Positions 34,881 through 42,937 of a stretch of DNA of 48,197 nt are shown piece by piece. Position 1 is the first letter of the stretch, and every line of letters begins with the position of its first letter. Origin of the DNA: Desulfuromonadales bacterium (lineage in GTDB: Bacteria; Desulfobacterota; JAENJC01); the NCBI GenBank assembly GCA_919902985.1, contig CAKKSC010000008.1, forward strand, positions 1 through 48,197, in the 5' to 3' direction. The position numbers and the translations under genes are program-made. Under the pieces are notes generated by a model. That model saw only the letters and a program-made list of their open reading frames with translations. It did not search any database and was not told the DNA's origin.

Positions 34881-35393
34881 ATGATATCTGTAGGGATCCT
34901 TACCTTGAGCGACAAAGGGGCCAGGGGGGAAAGGGAAGACCTGAGCGGGGTGGAGATAAAGAGGCTCGTGGCCGAAATACCCGCCGAGGTAAAGGCGTAT
35001 GAGGTTATACCTGATGAGAAATACCTCATAAAGGACAAGCTTATAGAATATGCCGATGATCTCGGGCTCGATGTTATAATAACTACAGGCGGCACGGGCG
35101 TAAGCCCAAGGGATGTTACTCCTGATGCCACTCTGGAGGTAATTGATAAGGAGATACCTGGAATGGCCGAGGTAATGAGGTATGAGAGCCTTAAGAAAAC
35201 TCCGAGGGCAATGATATCGAGGGCTGTTGTGGGGCTCAGGGGCCGCACACTGATAATAAACCTCCCCGGCAGCCCAAAGGGAGTGAGGGAAAACCTCTCA
35301 GCTATCCTTCCGGCAATATCCCATGCAGTAGAAAAAATAAAAGGCGATCCTTCGGAGTGCGCCGTTACTGAAAATGAAAAGTGCAAATTGTAA
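34881..35393 (+). CDS. mog: Molybdopterin adenylyltransferase (MogA/MoaB family)
   Basis: The 170-residue protein adenylylates molybdopterin before molybdenum insertion. GGTGVSPRDVTPDAT begins at residue 70 and LPGSPKGV follows near 132, both typical of MogA/MoaB. It starts at the base after the MglA-like stop. The last residues (ENEKCKL) are encoded by the AAGTGCAAATTG repeat, so the natural C terminus probably ends near ECAV. Confidence 0.9.
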   Translation: MISVGILTLSDKGARGEREDLSGVEIKRLVAEIPAEVKAYEVIPDEKYLIKDKLIEYADDLGLDVIITTGGTGVSPRDVTPDATLEVIDKEIPGMAEVMRYESLKKTPRAMISRAVVGLRGRTLIINLPGSPKGVRENLSAILPAISHAVEKIKGDPSECAVTENEKCKL

Positions 35394-35475
35394 AGTGCAA
35401 AATTGAAAAGTCAGTATTTTTGCGGTTACTGTAATTCATCAATTTTTAGCATTTTGCAATTTGAATTTTGCAATA
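35376..35475. repeat. AAGTGCAAATTG / CATTTTGCAATTTG repeat tract
   Basis: Tandem units AAAGTGCAAA-TTG at 35380-35410 and inverted GCATTTTGCAATTTG units at 35450-35475 bracket a 40-bp spacer. The left side encodes the mog C terminus. The TTTTGCA unit is shared with the repeat at 10028. Confidence 0.75.
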
Positions 35476-35484
35476 TTTGAATCT

Positions 35485-36765
35485 ATGTCATATCAGGAAA
35501 TTTTATCTTATCTCTTTGGCCTGCAAAAATTCGGTATCAAGTTCGGCCTCTCCAATATTACCCATCTATTAGAACTCCTTGGCAACCCTCATTGTAGTTT
35601 AAAGTCAGTCCATATCGCAGGGACCAACGGGAAGGGTTCTACATCTGTTACACTGGCATCAATAATTCAGGAAGCAGGATACAGGGTCGGCCTCTACACC
35701 TCTCCTCACCTCATTAACTTCAACGAAAGGATAAGGATCAACGGTAAAGAGATAGATGAGGAGAGGGTAGTTCAACTTACCGAAAAGTTAAGATCAAAGA
35801 TCCAAGACTCAAGGTTCAACGAAGAGCTGAGTAAAATAACCTTCTTTGAATTCACGACAGCAATGGCGCTCCTCTATTTTGCGGAGGAGGGTGTGGATAT
35901 AGCTGTAATGGAAACCGGGATGGGAGGAAGGCTTGATGCTACAAACGTGATAAAGCCCCTTGTTTCCGTTATTACCAACGTATCCATTGAACACAGGGAG
36001 TTTCTCGGAGATACCCTGGAGGCAATAGCCCATGAAAAGGCCGGGATCATAAAAGACAGAGCTCCGGTTGTGACAGGTCTGGAGCAGTCCTCTGCATTAC
36101 TTGTTATTGAAAATATATGTAAAGAGAAACAGGCCCCGCTCTACAAATTAGGGGCCGATTTTTCATTTCATAAGAAAGGGACAGACAGATTTTATTACAG
36201 AGGCATAAAGGAGAGTCTGGATGACCTCATGCTCAACCTCAGAGGGAGTCATCAGTTTTACAATGCCTCCCTGGCTATAGCCGTTATGGAATTGCTACGG
36301 GAAAGGGGATTTTCCATTCACAAGGATGCAATATACAATGGCCTTAGAAATGTTTCATGGCCAGGAAGGCTCGAGACTGTTTCTAAAGACCCGTGGATTA
36401 TCCTTGATGGCGCCCACAACCCTGCCGGGGCAGAGGTCCTTGCCAAGGCCATCTCAGAGGAACTTAAATTTGACAGACTGTTTCTGATAATGGGGATAAT
36501 GGCTGACAAGGAAATAGGCGCCATAATATCTCCACTTGCCCCTCTGGCCCATGAGGTCATACTCTCAAGGCCGAGATACGAAAGGGCCTCTTCTGCTGAG
36601 GGGTTGTTACCGGTTGCAATGAAGCATAACAGCAATTCTGTTGCGTTTGAGGATTTGAGGGAGGCAATAGGTTATACAAGATCAAAGGCCGGAAACAGTG
36701 ATTTGATAATCATTTCAGGCTCTCTTTTTACCGTCGGGGAGGCCAGGGCAATAATTCTGAACTGA
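35485..36765 (+). CDS. folC: Folylpolyglutamate / dihydrofolate synthase
   Basis: FolC adds glutamate to folates and dihydropteroate. The P-loop GTNGKGS is at residues 46-52, followed by TSPHLINFNERI, TFFEFTTAMALLYF, VMETGMGGRLDATN and the C-terminal DGAHNPAG. I chose ATG 35485; upstream in-frame TTG codons lie within the repeat. The length is 426 residues. Residues about 103-113 (RSKIQDSRFNEE) come from a 7-bp repeat tract and fall in a loop. The 3' end overlaps the convergent trpF by 51 bp. Confidence 0.95.
   Translation: MSYQEILSYLFGLQKFGIKFGLSNITHLLELLGNPHCSLKSVHIAGTNGKGSTSVTLASIIQEAGYRVGLYTSPHLINFNERIRINGKEIDEERVVQLTEKLRSKIQDSRFNEELSKITFFEFTTAMALLYFAEEGVDIAVMETGMGGRLDATNVIKPLVSVITNVSIEHREFLGDTLEAIAHEKAGIIKDRAPVVTGLEQSSALLVIENICKEKQAPLYKLGADFSFHKKGTDRFYYRGIKESLDDLMLNLRGSHQFYNASLAIAVMELLRERGFSIHKDAIYNGLRNVSWPGRLETVSKDPWIILDGAHNPAGAEVLAKAISEELKFDRLFLIMGIMADKEIGAIISPLAPLAHEVILSRPRYERASSAEGLLPVAMKHNSNSVAFEDLREAIGYTRSKAGNSDLIIISGSLFTVGEARAIILN
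35792..35819. repeat. Degenerate 7-bp tandem repeat within folC
   Basis: The units GATCAAA, GATCCAA, GACTCAA and GGTTCAA are in tandem and in the coding frame. They are diverged, so this call is tentative. Confidence 0.5.
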
Positions 36766-37383
36766 ATAGGTTTCCTTCGCCCTTTCTATAAACTCCTTCA
36801 CCTTCTTTATATTCTTTTTACCGGGTCTTTCTTCAACTCCGCTTGCCACGTCAACGGCATAAGGCCTAACCTTCCTGACTGCCTCAGAGACATTCTCAGG
36901 GGTGAGCCCCCCCGCAAGAATAATCCTGCCATACCTCTTTGCATCAATTGCCAGATCCCAGTCGAAGGTCTCTCCGGTCCCTCCTGGAAGACCCTCACGG
37001 AGAGTATCAAGGAGATAAGCGCTGACATTGTACCTTGAAAGCTGAGAGGTGTCGGCCTGCTGCTGGCCACCTATCCTGAACGCCTTAATTATCCTTCGGC
37101 CAAACTGCTCACACATCTCCGGTGTCTCGTCGCCATGAAGCTGAACTGTATCGATACCGGTCAAGCGCTTTATCTGTATAATCTTTTCAATAGTCTCGTT
37201 GACAAAGACTCCAACCTTGGAAAGAAATGGCGGAAGCTCGTTTATAATAGATGCCGCAGATGCAGGGGTTATATACCTTGAGCTCTTTTCATAAAATATA
37301 AAACCGAGGGCATCTGCCCCATATTCGGATGCTTCCAGGGCGTCATTGAGATCCGTAATACCGCAGATCTTTATTTTGACCAT
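36715..37383 (-). CDS. trpF: Phosphoribosylanthranilate isomerase
   Basis: TrpF catalyses the third dedicated step of tryptophan synthesis. The start KIKICGITDLNDA, the GADALGFIFYEKSSRYI block, VQLHGDE, LLDT and LAGGLTPENV...VDVASGVEERPG are diagnostic. The length is 222 residues; the last ~18 (from TYSVQ) extend beyond the usual end and overlap folC. The start is 13 bp from a palindromic element, with GGGGG 5 nt upstream. It is the last gene of the trp unit. Confidence 0.95.
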   Translation of the reverse strand: MVKIKICGITDLNDALEASEYGADALGFIFYEKSSRYITPASAASIINELPPFLSKVGVFVNETIEKIIQIKRLTGIDTVQLHGDETPEMCEQFGRRIIKAFRIGGQQQADTSQLSRYNVSAYLLDTLREGLPGGTGETFDWDLAIDAKRYGRIILAGGLTPENVSEAVRKVRPYAVDVASGVEERPGKKNIKKVKEFIERAKETYSVQNYCPGLPDGKKRA

Positions 37384-37395
37384 CGTACCCCCGAC

Positions 37396-37455
37396 GGGGA
37401 CAGTCCCGATTCTACGACTTCGCTACGCTACGTCCGTAAATCTGGGACAGTCCCC
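37396..37455. repeat. GGGACTGTCCC element, copy 3, over the trpC stop codon
   Basis: The 60-bp copy is closest to the queA copy (same length, same ends, and GTCGTAGAATC before the terminal GGGACTGTCCCC on the minus strand). It encodes the last residues GTVPDLRT of TrpC and its TAG stop, then extends to within 13 bp of trpF. Confidence 0.93.
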
Positions 37456-38234
37456 TCATAAACAAACTCTCTAAGCCTCTTTCCTATGTCAACTGCTCTC
37501 ATCAATGTCTCACCTATCAGGAAGGCGTCCACTCCGGCATCCTTGAGAAGGGTTATATCATTTTTAGTGTTTATCCCGCTCTCACTTATGACAATCTTGT
37601 CATCAGGGATTCCATCTATCAGCCTGACAGTAGTATTCAGATCCGTCTTAAAGGTCTGGAGGTTCCTGTTGTTAATCCCGATAAGTTCCGCCCTGGTCTT
37701 TAAGGTCCTTTCCAGTTCTGCTTCGTCGTGGACCTCCACCAGAGGCGCCATTCCAAGATTAAAGGCGAGCTCTACAAAATCATGCAACTCCTTTTCATTC
37801 AGTACCGCCGCAATCAACAGGACTGCATCGGCCCCGTACCCCCTTGCCTCGAATATCTGGTATTCGTCAAAGACAAAGTCCTTTCTGAGCAGAGGAATAG
37901 AAACATGATGCCTTATCTCTGAGAGATAATCTATACTCCCCTGAAAGAAGTTACGGTCAGTGAGGACAGACAGTGCCGATGCCCCGTTCTTTTCGTATGT
38001 TTCAGCAATCTCAAGGTAGTCAAAATCCTCCCTTATAACGCCTTTGGACGGGGAGGCCTTTTTGATCTCTGCTATGACCCTTGTTCTGCCGTCTTGCGCA
38101 GGAAGGAGGGCGTCTTTAAAGCTCAAGGGAAGAGGCAGAGACCAGATGGCTGTTGTTAATATCTTCAAAGGGATATCTGCCTTCCTGGTCTCTAATTCCT
38201 TTCTTTTATAACGTATTATTTCATCAAGGATCAT
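37428..38234 (-). CDS. trpC: Indole-3-glycerol phosphate synthase
   Basis: TrpC closes the indole ring. KKASPSKG (with catalytic Lys) is at residues 58-65, followed by LTDRNFFQGS, LRKDFVFDEYQI, GINNRNLQTFKTDL and SESGI. The length is 268 residues. The natural end is near LREFVYE; the final GTVPDLRT and stop come from the palindromic element. It begins 1 bp after trpD. Confidence 0.96.
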   Translation of the reverse strand: MILDEIIRYKRKELETRKADIPLKILTTAIWSLPLPLSFKDALLPAQDGRTRVIAEIKKASPSKGVIREDFDYLEIAETYEKNGASALSVLTDRNFFQGSIDYLSEIRHHVSIPLLRKDFVFDEYQIFEARGYGADAVLLIAAVLNEKELHDFVELAFNLGMAPLVEVHDEAELERTLKTRAELIGINNRNLQTFKTDLNTTVRLIDGIPDDKIVISESGINTKNDITLLKDAGVDAFLIGETLMRAVDIGKRLREFVYEGTVPDLRT

Positions 38235-38235
38235 T

Positions 38236-39249
38236 TTATACCTTATTGGTTATTTCAATCAATTTTTCCAGCTTCTCCAGCGCCTTCCCAGTGTCTATGG
38301 CCTCTTCCGCAAGTTTGATGCCTTCTGCTATGTCCTTTGACCTGCCGGAAACGGCTATCGCGGCAGCTGCGTTCAGCACCACCACGTCCCTCTTTGCTCC
38401 CTTATCTCCTTTCAATATCTCACGGATTATCCTTGCGTTGTCGTCAGGTTCGCCGCCCTGCAGCTCAAACAGCTTACATGACTTCATTCCAAACTCTTCA
38501 GGTTTAATAAAGTATGTATTCACGGTCCCGTTCTTTAATTCAGTAACCTTTGTCTCGGTTGTCAGGGTCATCTCATCCAGGCCGTCGTTTCCACTGACCA
38601 CGAGCGCCCTGGCAGAACCCAGGTTTTTCAGGACATTTGCCAGTACCTCGGTAAGTTCGCTCCTGTAAACACCCAGCACCTGATACTGGGCTCCTGCCGG
38701 GTTTGTAAGAGGCCCAAGTATATTGAATATAGTCCTTATCCCTATCTCCCTTCTCACAGGGGCGGCATATTTCATCGCACTGTGCATAAGAGGGGCAAAG
38801 AGGAAACCTATCCCTATCGAATCAAGGCACTCCTCGACCTTCTGTACCTCGGCCTCTATATTTACTCCGAGCGACTTAAGGACATCGGCGCTGCCGGACT
38901 TGCTTGATACAGACCTATTCCCGTGCTTTGCAACAGTCAGTCCTGCGCCGGCAGCCACAAAGGCCGCCGCAGTAGAGATATTAAATGTAAAAGACTCATC
39001 TCCTCCTGTCCCGCAGGTGTCAATTACTACAGAGGCCTTTGTCTTTACCTTCAGCGCCTTCTCTCTCATTACCCTGGCAGCCCCTGTTATCTCGTCAACC
39101 GTCTCACCCTTCATCCTCAGGGAAGTGATAAATGCAGCTATCTGGGCCGGTGTCGCCTCACCCTCCATGATCTCCCGCATGACCGAGACCATCTCGTCTT
39201 CCGTAAGGTTCTTTCTTTCTACTACGTTTGCAATGGCTTCTTTGATCAT
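38236..39249 (-). CDS. trpD: Anthranilate phosphoribosyltransferase
   Basis: TrpD joins anthranilate to phosphoribosyl pyrophosphate. The diagnostic [14 protein letters not shown] starts at residue 80, preceded by the helical N-terminal domain and followed by [21 protein letters not shown] and [17 protein letters not shown]. The 337-residue length is normal. It lies 49 bp downstream of a TPR gene rather than directly after trpG. Confidence 0.96.
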   Translation of the reverse strand: MIKEAIANVVERKNLTEDEMVSVMREIMEGEATPAQIAAFITSLRMKGETVDEITGAARVMREKALKVKTKASVVIDTCGTGGDESFTFNISTAAAFVAAGAGLTVAKHGNRSVSSKSGSADVLKSLGVNIEAEVQKVEECLDSIGIGFLFAPLMHSAMKYAAPVRREIGIRTIFNILGPLTNPAGAQYQVLGVYRSELTEVLANVLKNLGSARALVVSGNDGLDEMTLTTETKVTELKNGTVNTYFIKPEEFGMKSCKLFELQGGEPDDNARIIREILKGDKGAKRDVVVLNAAAAIAVSGRSKDIAEGIKLAEEAIDTGKALEKLEKLIEITNKV

Positions 39250-39298
39250 CTGATTACCGGTAGGTTACGTTTCATATTGGCTCCATGCTGTGAGAGGG

Positions 39299-39952
39299 TT
39301 AACGCTGGTCTAAACCCTTTAACATATTACACGCCGAATTAATCTTCATATTACAGGCCTTCTGAAAATCAGTAGAGGCATGCGTCATATCCGCCTTATT
39401 GAAATAGGCAGTGCCGCGGTTCGTGTATATAGATGCAATGCCCGGGTCAATGGATGCCGCCTTGTTGAAGTCCTCTATTGCCGCGTCTTGCTCCCCTTTT
39501 TTGTCGTAGACATAACCGCGATCAATGTATGTTTGGGCGTTCTCGGGGTCTAAAGATATCGCCTTATTAAAATCTTCAATAGCCTTGTCATACTGACGTT
39601 TGTCTGTATAAGCCTCTCCACGGCTGATAAAATGTGAGGAGTCATCAGAGTCAATGGCAACGGCCTTATTGAAATCTTCTATTGCTTCTTCATATTTTCT
39701 TTGCAAATAATAGATATGCCCGCGATAATTGTATGCCAAGGCAAAATTAGGGTCTAAGGCAATGGCAGCGGTATAAGCCTCTATTGCATCATCAAACTCG
39801 CTCTTAAGTGCATGCTGAAAGCCCTTTTCAACAAGCACATCCGCTGCGATCTTGTTGTAATTTTCTTCGACAACCACTTCTTTGCCTACGGCAAAGCCGG
39901 AATAAGGAGAAAGCAACAGCGCTGCGACAACTAACTGTAATATCTGTTTCAT
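39299..39952 (-). CDS. Exported TPR-repeat protein inside the trp operon
   Basis: The 217-residue protein has a signal peptide (1-23, cleavage near GFAVG) and about four to five 34-residue TPR units with the recurring AIEDFNKAxxxDP motif (about 40-205). Cys residues near the C terminus (QKACNMKINSACNM) resemble Sel1-like ends. TPR units mediate protein contacts. It sits 2 bp after trpG and 49 bp before trpD, so it is very likely in the trp transcript although no tryptophan role is known. Confidence 0.85.
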   Translation of the reverse strand: MKQILQLVVAALLLSPYSGFAVGKEVVVEENYNKIAADVLVEKGFQHALKSEFDDAIEAYTAAIALDPNFALAYNYRGHIYYLQRKYEEAIEDFNKAVAIDSDDSSHFISRGEAYTDKRQYDKAIEDFNKAISLDPENAQTYIDRGYVYDKKGEQDAAIEDFNKAASIDPGIASIYTNRGTAYFNKADMTHASTDFQKACNMKINSACNMLKGLDQR

Positions 39953-39954
39953 AA

Positions 39955-40563
39955 TTATTTCCTCGTCATCTCCAGAAAGTTCCTCAATATGTCCTTACCG
40001 GACTTTGTCAAGATAGATTCAGGGTGAAACTGTATCCCTTCCAGGATTATTCCTTTCTGACCACTGGCCCCTGACCCCTGACCTCTGCCTTTATGCCTTA
40101 CGGCCATGATCTCACCTTCCTTTGTCCAGGCCGATATCTCAAGCTCTTTGGGGAGCGTGTCTTTCTTGATCAGAAGAGAATGGTATCTTGTGGCATCGAA
40201 TGGGTTTTCAATACCCTTAAATACGGTCTTTCCGTCATGGAATATGGGTGATGTCTTTCCATGCATAAGCCGGTCTGCCCTTATGATGTCCCCTCCGAGG
40301 GCATATCCAATGGATTGATGTCCAAGACATACCCCCAGGATAGGGGTCTTCCCCATAAAGCGTTTAATAACATCCACAGAAACACCTGCCTCTTTTGGAG
40401 TGCATGGTCCTGGAGAAATCACAATCCTGTCAGGGTGCATCTTTTCTATCTCTTCTATAGTGATCTTATCGTTCCTGTAAACCCTGACATCCTCCCCTAA
40501 TTCTCCCAGATACTGGACCAGGTTATAGGTGAAGGAGTCATAATTATCTATCATCAGAAGCAT
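39955..40563 (-). CDS. trpG: Anthranilate / aminodeoxychorismate synthase glutaminase subunit
   Basis: The 202-residue class I glutamine amidotransferase supplies ammonia for anthranilate (TrpE) or aminodeoxychorismate (PabB). The nucleophile Cys79 is in GVCLGHQ and the His180/Glu182 pair in FHPES; the start MIDNYDSFTYNLVQYL is typical. Residues about 159-170 (GRGQGSGASGQK) come from an in-frame GGGGTCA repeat just before EGIQFHPES. No trpE or pabB lies in the window, so it may serve both pathways. It is the first gene of the minus-strand trp unit. Confidence 0.94.
   Translation of the reverse strand: MLLMIDNYDSFTYNLVQYLGELGEDVRVYRNDKITIEEIEKMHPDRIVISPGPCTPKEAGVSVDVIKRFMGKTPILGVCLGHQSIGYALGGDIIRADRLMHGKTSPIFHDGKTVFKGIENPFDATRYHSLLIKKDTLPKELEISAWTKEGEIMAVRHKGRGQGSGASGQKGIILEGIQFHPESILTKSGKDILRNFLEMTRK
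40057..40089. repeat. In-frame GGGGTCA-type tandem repeat in trpG
   Basis: Units on the plus strand are CTGACC-AC-TGGCCC-CTGACCC-CTGACCT-CTGCC. They encode the GQGSGASGQ loop, which is absent from typical TrpG. Confidence 0.75.
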
Positions 40564-40608
40564 ACAATACCTGCCTTAATAAGTTATCAATATAGACTTT
40601 CTTGCGTC

Positions 40609-40637
40609 AGAATATCAAAGTAGGGGAGGGGTGTCAA
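40609..40637 (-). promoter_or_regulatory. Promoter of the trp operon
   Basis: On the minus strand TTGACA (40637-40632) and TATTCT (40614-40609) are 17 bp apart, about 46 nt before the trpG start. An overlapping alternative is TTGATA-18-TATATT. I found no leader peptide with tandem Trp codons. Confidence 0.6.
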
Positions 40638-40668
40638 TTAATTAGAACTCCTTTAGTGAGGCGTCTTG

Positions 40669-40702
40669 ATTGTTAACTTTTTATATATCTGATGTTGACA
40701 AT
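40669..40702. promoter_or_regulatory. Biotin-repressor (BirA) operator upstream of bioB
   Basis: The half-sites TTGTTAAC (40670-40677) and GTTGACAA (40694-40701) are a near-perfect inverted repeat with a 16-bp spacer. This fits the BirA consensus TTGTwAAC-N14-16-GTTwACAA, apart from one base in the right half. The right half contains the -35 box of the bioB promoter, so binding would block transcription when biotin is plentiful. Confidence 0.78.
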
Positions 40703-40723
40703 CACTGAGAATAGTTATAGTCT
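40695..40723 (+). promoter_or_regulatory. bioB promoter
   Basis: TTGACA at 40695-40700 is followed by TATAGT at 40716 (15-bp spacer) or TAGTCT at 40718 (17 bp). The predicted transcript starts near 40728-40730, about 30 nt before the TTG start at 40758. Confidence 0.6.
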
Positions 40724-40757
40724 TTGGCTTGGCAGCGATACTATGAGGAGGTCTTTA

Positions 40758-41744
40758 TTGAATAGTGAAGAGATATTAAAGACGGCGGCGAGGGTGATTG
40801 CCGGTGAAGGGATTGGCTATAAAACTGCATGTGACCTGATAAAACTTGAAGGAGGCAGGATTTATGATCTGTTGGCTGCCAGTAGCAGAATAAGGGAACA
40901 TTTCAAGGGGAACCGTGTGAGCCTCTGTTCCATAGTTAACGCCAAATCCGGCAGATGCCCGGAGGATTGTTCATTCTGCGGCCAGTCGGCCTTCTATAAT
41001 ACCGATGCAACAGAATATGGCCTCATTGAACCGAATGCAATAGCGGAGGCAGCCGAAAAGGCAAGAGGGATGAAGTCCAGGGAGTTCAGTATAGTTACCA
41101 GCGGTACCAGGGTCGAGAGCGAAAAGGAGCTGGATCGTCTCTGTCAGGCCCTTCAGAGGATCGGTGATGGGATGGAGAGGTGTGCATCCCTTGGGATAAT
41201 GACCAGAGATGCCCTTTTAAGACTGAAAGAGGCCGGGCTTGAGAGTTATCATCACAACCTGGAGACTGCCAGGTCTTATTTCCCTTATATATGCACAACC
41301 CATGATTACGATGATGATGTCAATACGGTGAAGATAGCCAGGGAGATGGGATTTAAGACCTGTTGCGGAGGGATATTGGGTCTCGGAGAGACACTGGAGC
41401 AGAGGGTTGAATTGGCCTTTACTTTGAAAGATCTGGACGTGGACTCCGTCCCAATGAACTTCCTGAACCCTATAAAGGGGACCAGGATGGAGGGTATGAA
41501 GACCGTCCCACCTCTTGAAGGGCTGAAGGCCATTGCAGTTTACAGGTTCATACTACCCGATAAAAACATCATAGTTTCCGGCGGCCGCGAGGTTACTTTC
41601 CGAGACCTCCAGAGCATGATATTCATGGCGGGGGCAAATGGGACGCTGATCGGGAACTATCTCCTGACAAAGGGACGTAAGCCCGAGGAGCTTTTGCAGA
41701 TGATCGAAGACCTGGGGCTTGAGGTGGAAGGGTATGAGAATTGA
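40758..41744 (+). CDS. bioB: Biotin synthase
   Basis: BioB is a radical-SAM enzyme that inserts sulfur into dethiobiotin. The cluster motif CPEDCSFC uses Cys67, Cys71 and Cys74; [12 protein letters not shown] and [13 protein letters not shown] are conserved. I chose TTG 40758 because AGGAGG lies 6 nt upstream, giving 328 residues. Earlier ATG codons at 40692 and 40743 lie in or beside the promoter and operator. It overlaps bioF by one base (TGATG). Confidence 0.95.
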   Translation: MNSEEILKTAARVIAGEGIGYKTACDLIKLEGGRIYDLLAASSRIREHFKGNRVSLCSIVNAKSGRCPEDCSFCGQSAFYNTDATEYGLIEPNAIAEAAEKARGMKSREFSIVTSGTRVESEKELDRLCQALQRIGDGMERCASLGIMTRDALLRLKEAGLESYHHNLETARSYFPYICTTHDYDDDVNTVKIAREMGFKTCCGGILGLGETLEQRVELAFTLKDLDVDSVPMNFLNPIKGTRMEGMKTVPPLEGLKAIAVYRFILPDKNIIVSGGREVTFRDLQSMIFMAGANGTLIGNYLLTKGRKPEELLQMIEDLGLEVEGYEN

Positions 41745-42937
41745 TGGATTTTATCACCGAAGAAATTGAGAATCTTAAGGGTTCCGCTCTCTACCGCACT
41801 TTACGCACCATCGAAGGCGCGCAGGGGCCGAGGGTTAAAATAGATGGCAAAGAGGTAATCCTCCTCTGCTCCAACAACTATCTCGGACTTGCAGACCATC
41901 CAGGGTTGAAAGAGGCTGCTGTGAAGGCCATTGAGAAGTATGGGGTTGGAAGCGGCGCATCAAGGCTGGTCTCCGGGACGATGGGACTTCACCAGGAACT
42001 TGAGGAAAGGATTGCGAGATTCAAGGGGACGGAGGCAGCTCTGGTCTTTAATTCCGGGTATACCGCCAATGTCAGCGTTATCCCTGCTCTTGTTGGTCGG
42101 GGTGATACTGTATTTTCCGACAAACTCAACCATGCCAGTATAATAGATGGCTGTGTCCTATCAAGGGCTGAGTTTAAGAGGTATCCGCATAAGGACATGG
42201 AGGCGTTGGAACGTTTGTTGGTGGGGGCGTATGGCCATACGCCCCTACTGCCCAAAAACCAACGATGTTTAATCGTTACCGACTCTGTCTTCAGCATGAA
42301 CGGAGACATTGCCCCGTTACCAGAAATAATTGAACTTGCACAGAGGTATGGTGCCATGGTGATGGTGGATGACGCACATGCAACAGGCATCCTGGGGGAT
42401 ACGGGAAAAGGAAGCCTTGAATATTTCGGTTTGAAGTCTGATGATGACATCATCCAGATGGGTACTCTGGGAAAGGCGTTGGGGACATTCGGGGCATATA
42501 TTGCAGGGAGCAGGGAGCTCATTGATTATTTGATTAACAAGGCCAGAGGGTTTATATTCTCTACCTCTCTGCCGCCATCCGTCCTTGGCTCAAGCATTGC
42601 CGCCATTGACCTGGTTGAAGATGAGCCCTCCCTGAGGCAAGCGCTTTGGGAGAAAACATGGTATCTTAAGAAGGGGCTTGAGTCTATCGGGTTTGACACC
42701 ATGGGGAGCGAGACGCCTATAATACCTGTCTTTGTTGGGGACGCGGGAAAGACCATGGAGTTCAGCAGAAGGCTGATGGATGAAGGGATATTTGTCTCAG
42801 GGATCAGGCCTCCGACTGTCCCTGAAGGCAGGAGCAGGCTGAGGGCTACTGTAATGGCAAGTCACAGTTATGATGACCTGGATCGAGCCATAGAAGCCTT
42901 CTCAAAAGTGGGGAGAGAACTTTGTCTTATTTCTTAA
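41744..42937 (+). CDS. bioF: 8-amino-7-oxononanoate synthase
   Basis: BioF is a PLP enzyme that condenses pimeloyl-ACP with alanine. The PLP Lys244 is in [10 protein letters not shown], with [23 protein letters not shown] and [10 protein letters not shown] upstream. The length is 397 residues. Residues about 160-173 ([14 protein letters not shown]) form an insert before the conserved [13 protein letters not shown], encoded by a perfect 22-bp palindrome and flanks. Confidence 0.95.
   Translation: MDFITEEIENLKGSALYRTLRTIEGAQGPRVKIDGKEVILLCSNNYLGLADHPGLKEAAVKAIEKYGVGSGASRLVSGTMGLHQELEERIARFKGTEAALVFNSGYTANVSVIPALVGRGDTVFSDKLNHASIIDGCVLSRAEFKRYPHKDMEALERLLVGAYGHTPLLPKNQRCLIVTDSVFSMNGDIAPLPEIIELAQRYGAMVMVDDAHATGILGDTGKGSLEYFGLKSDDDIIQMGTLGKALGTFGAYIAGSRELIDYLINKARGFIFSTSLPPSVLGSSIAAIDLVEDEPSLRQALWEKTWYLKKGLESIGFDTMGSETPIIPVFVGDAGKTMEFSRRLMDEGIFVSGIRPPTVPEGRSRLRATVMASHSYDDLDRAIEAFSKVGRELCLIS
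42224..42245. repeat. Perfect 22-bp palindrome in frame in bioF
   Basis: GGGGCGTATGG and its exact reverse complement meet with no spacer. The wider context (TTGTTGGT ... ACCAACGA) adds a second inverted pair. Confidence 0.85.

Noticed and set aside
40564-40691. Riboswitch or Trp attenuator in the trp/bio divergent region
   Set aside because: There is no leader peptide with adjacent Trp codons, no terminator-antiterminator pair, and the gap is explained by two promoters and an operator.
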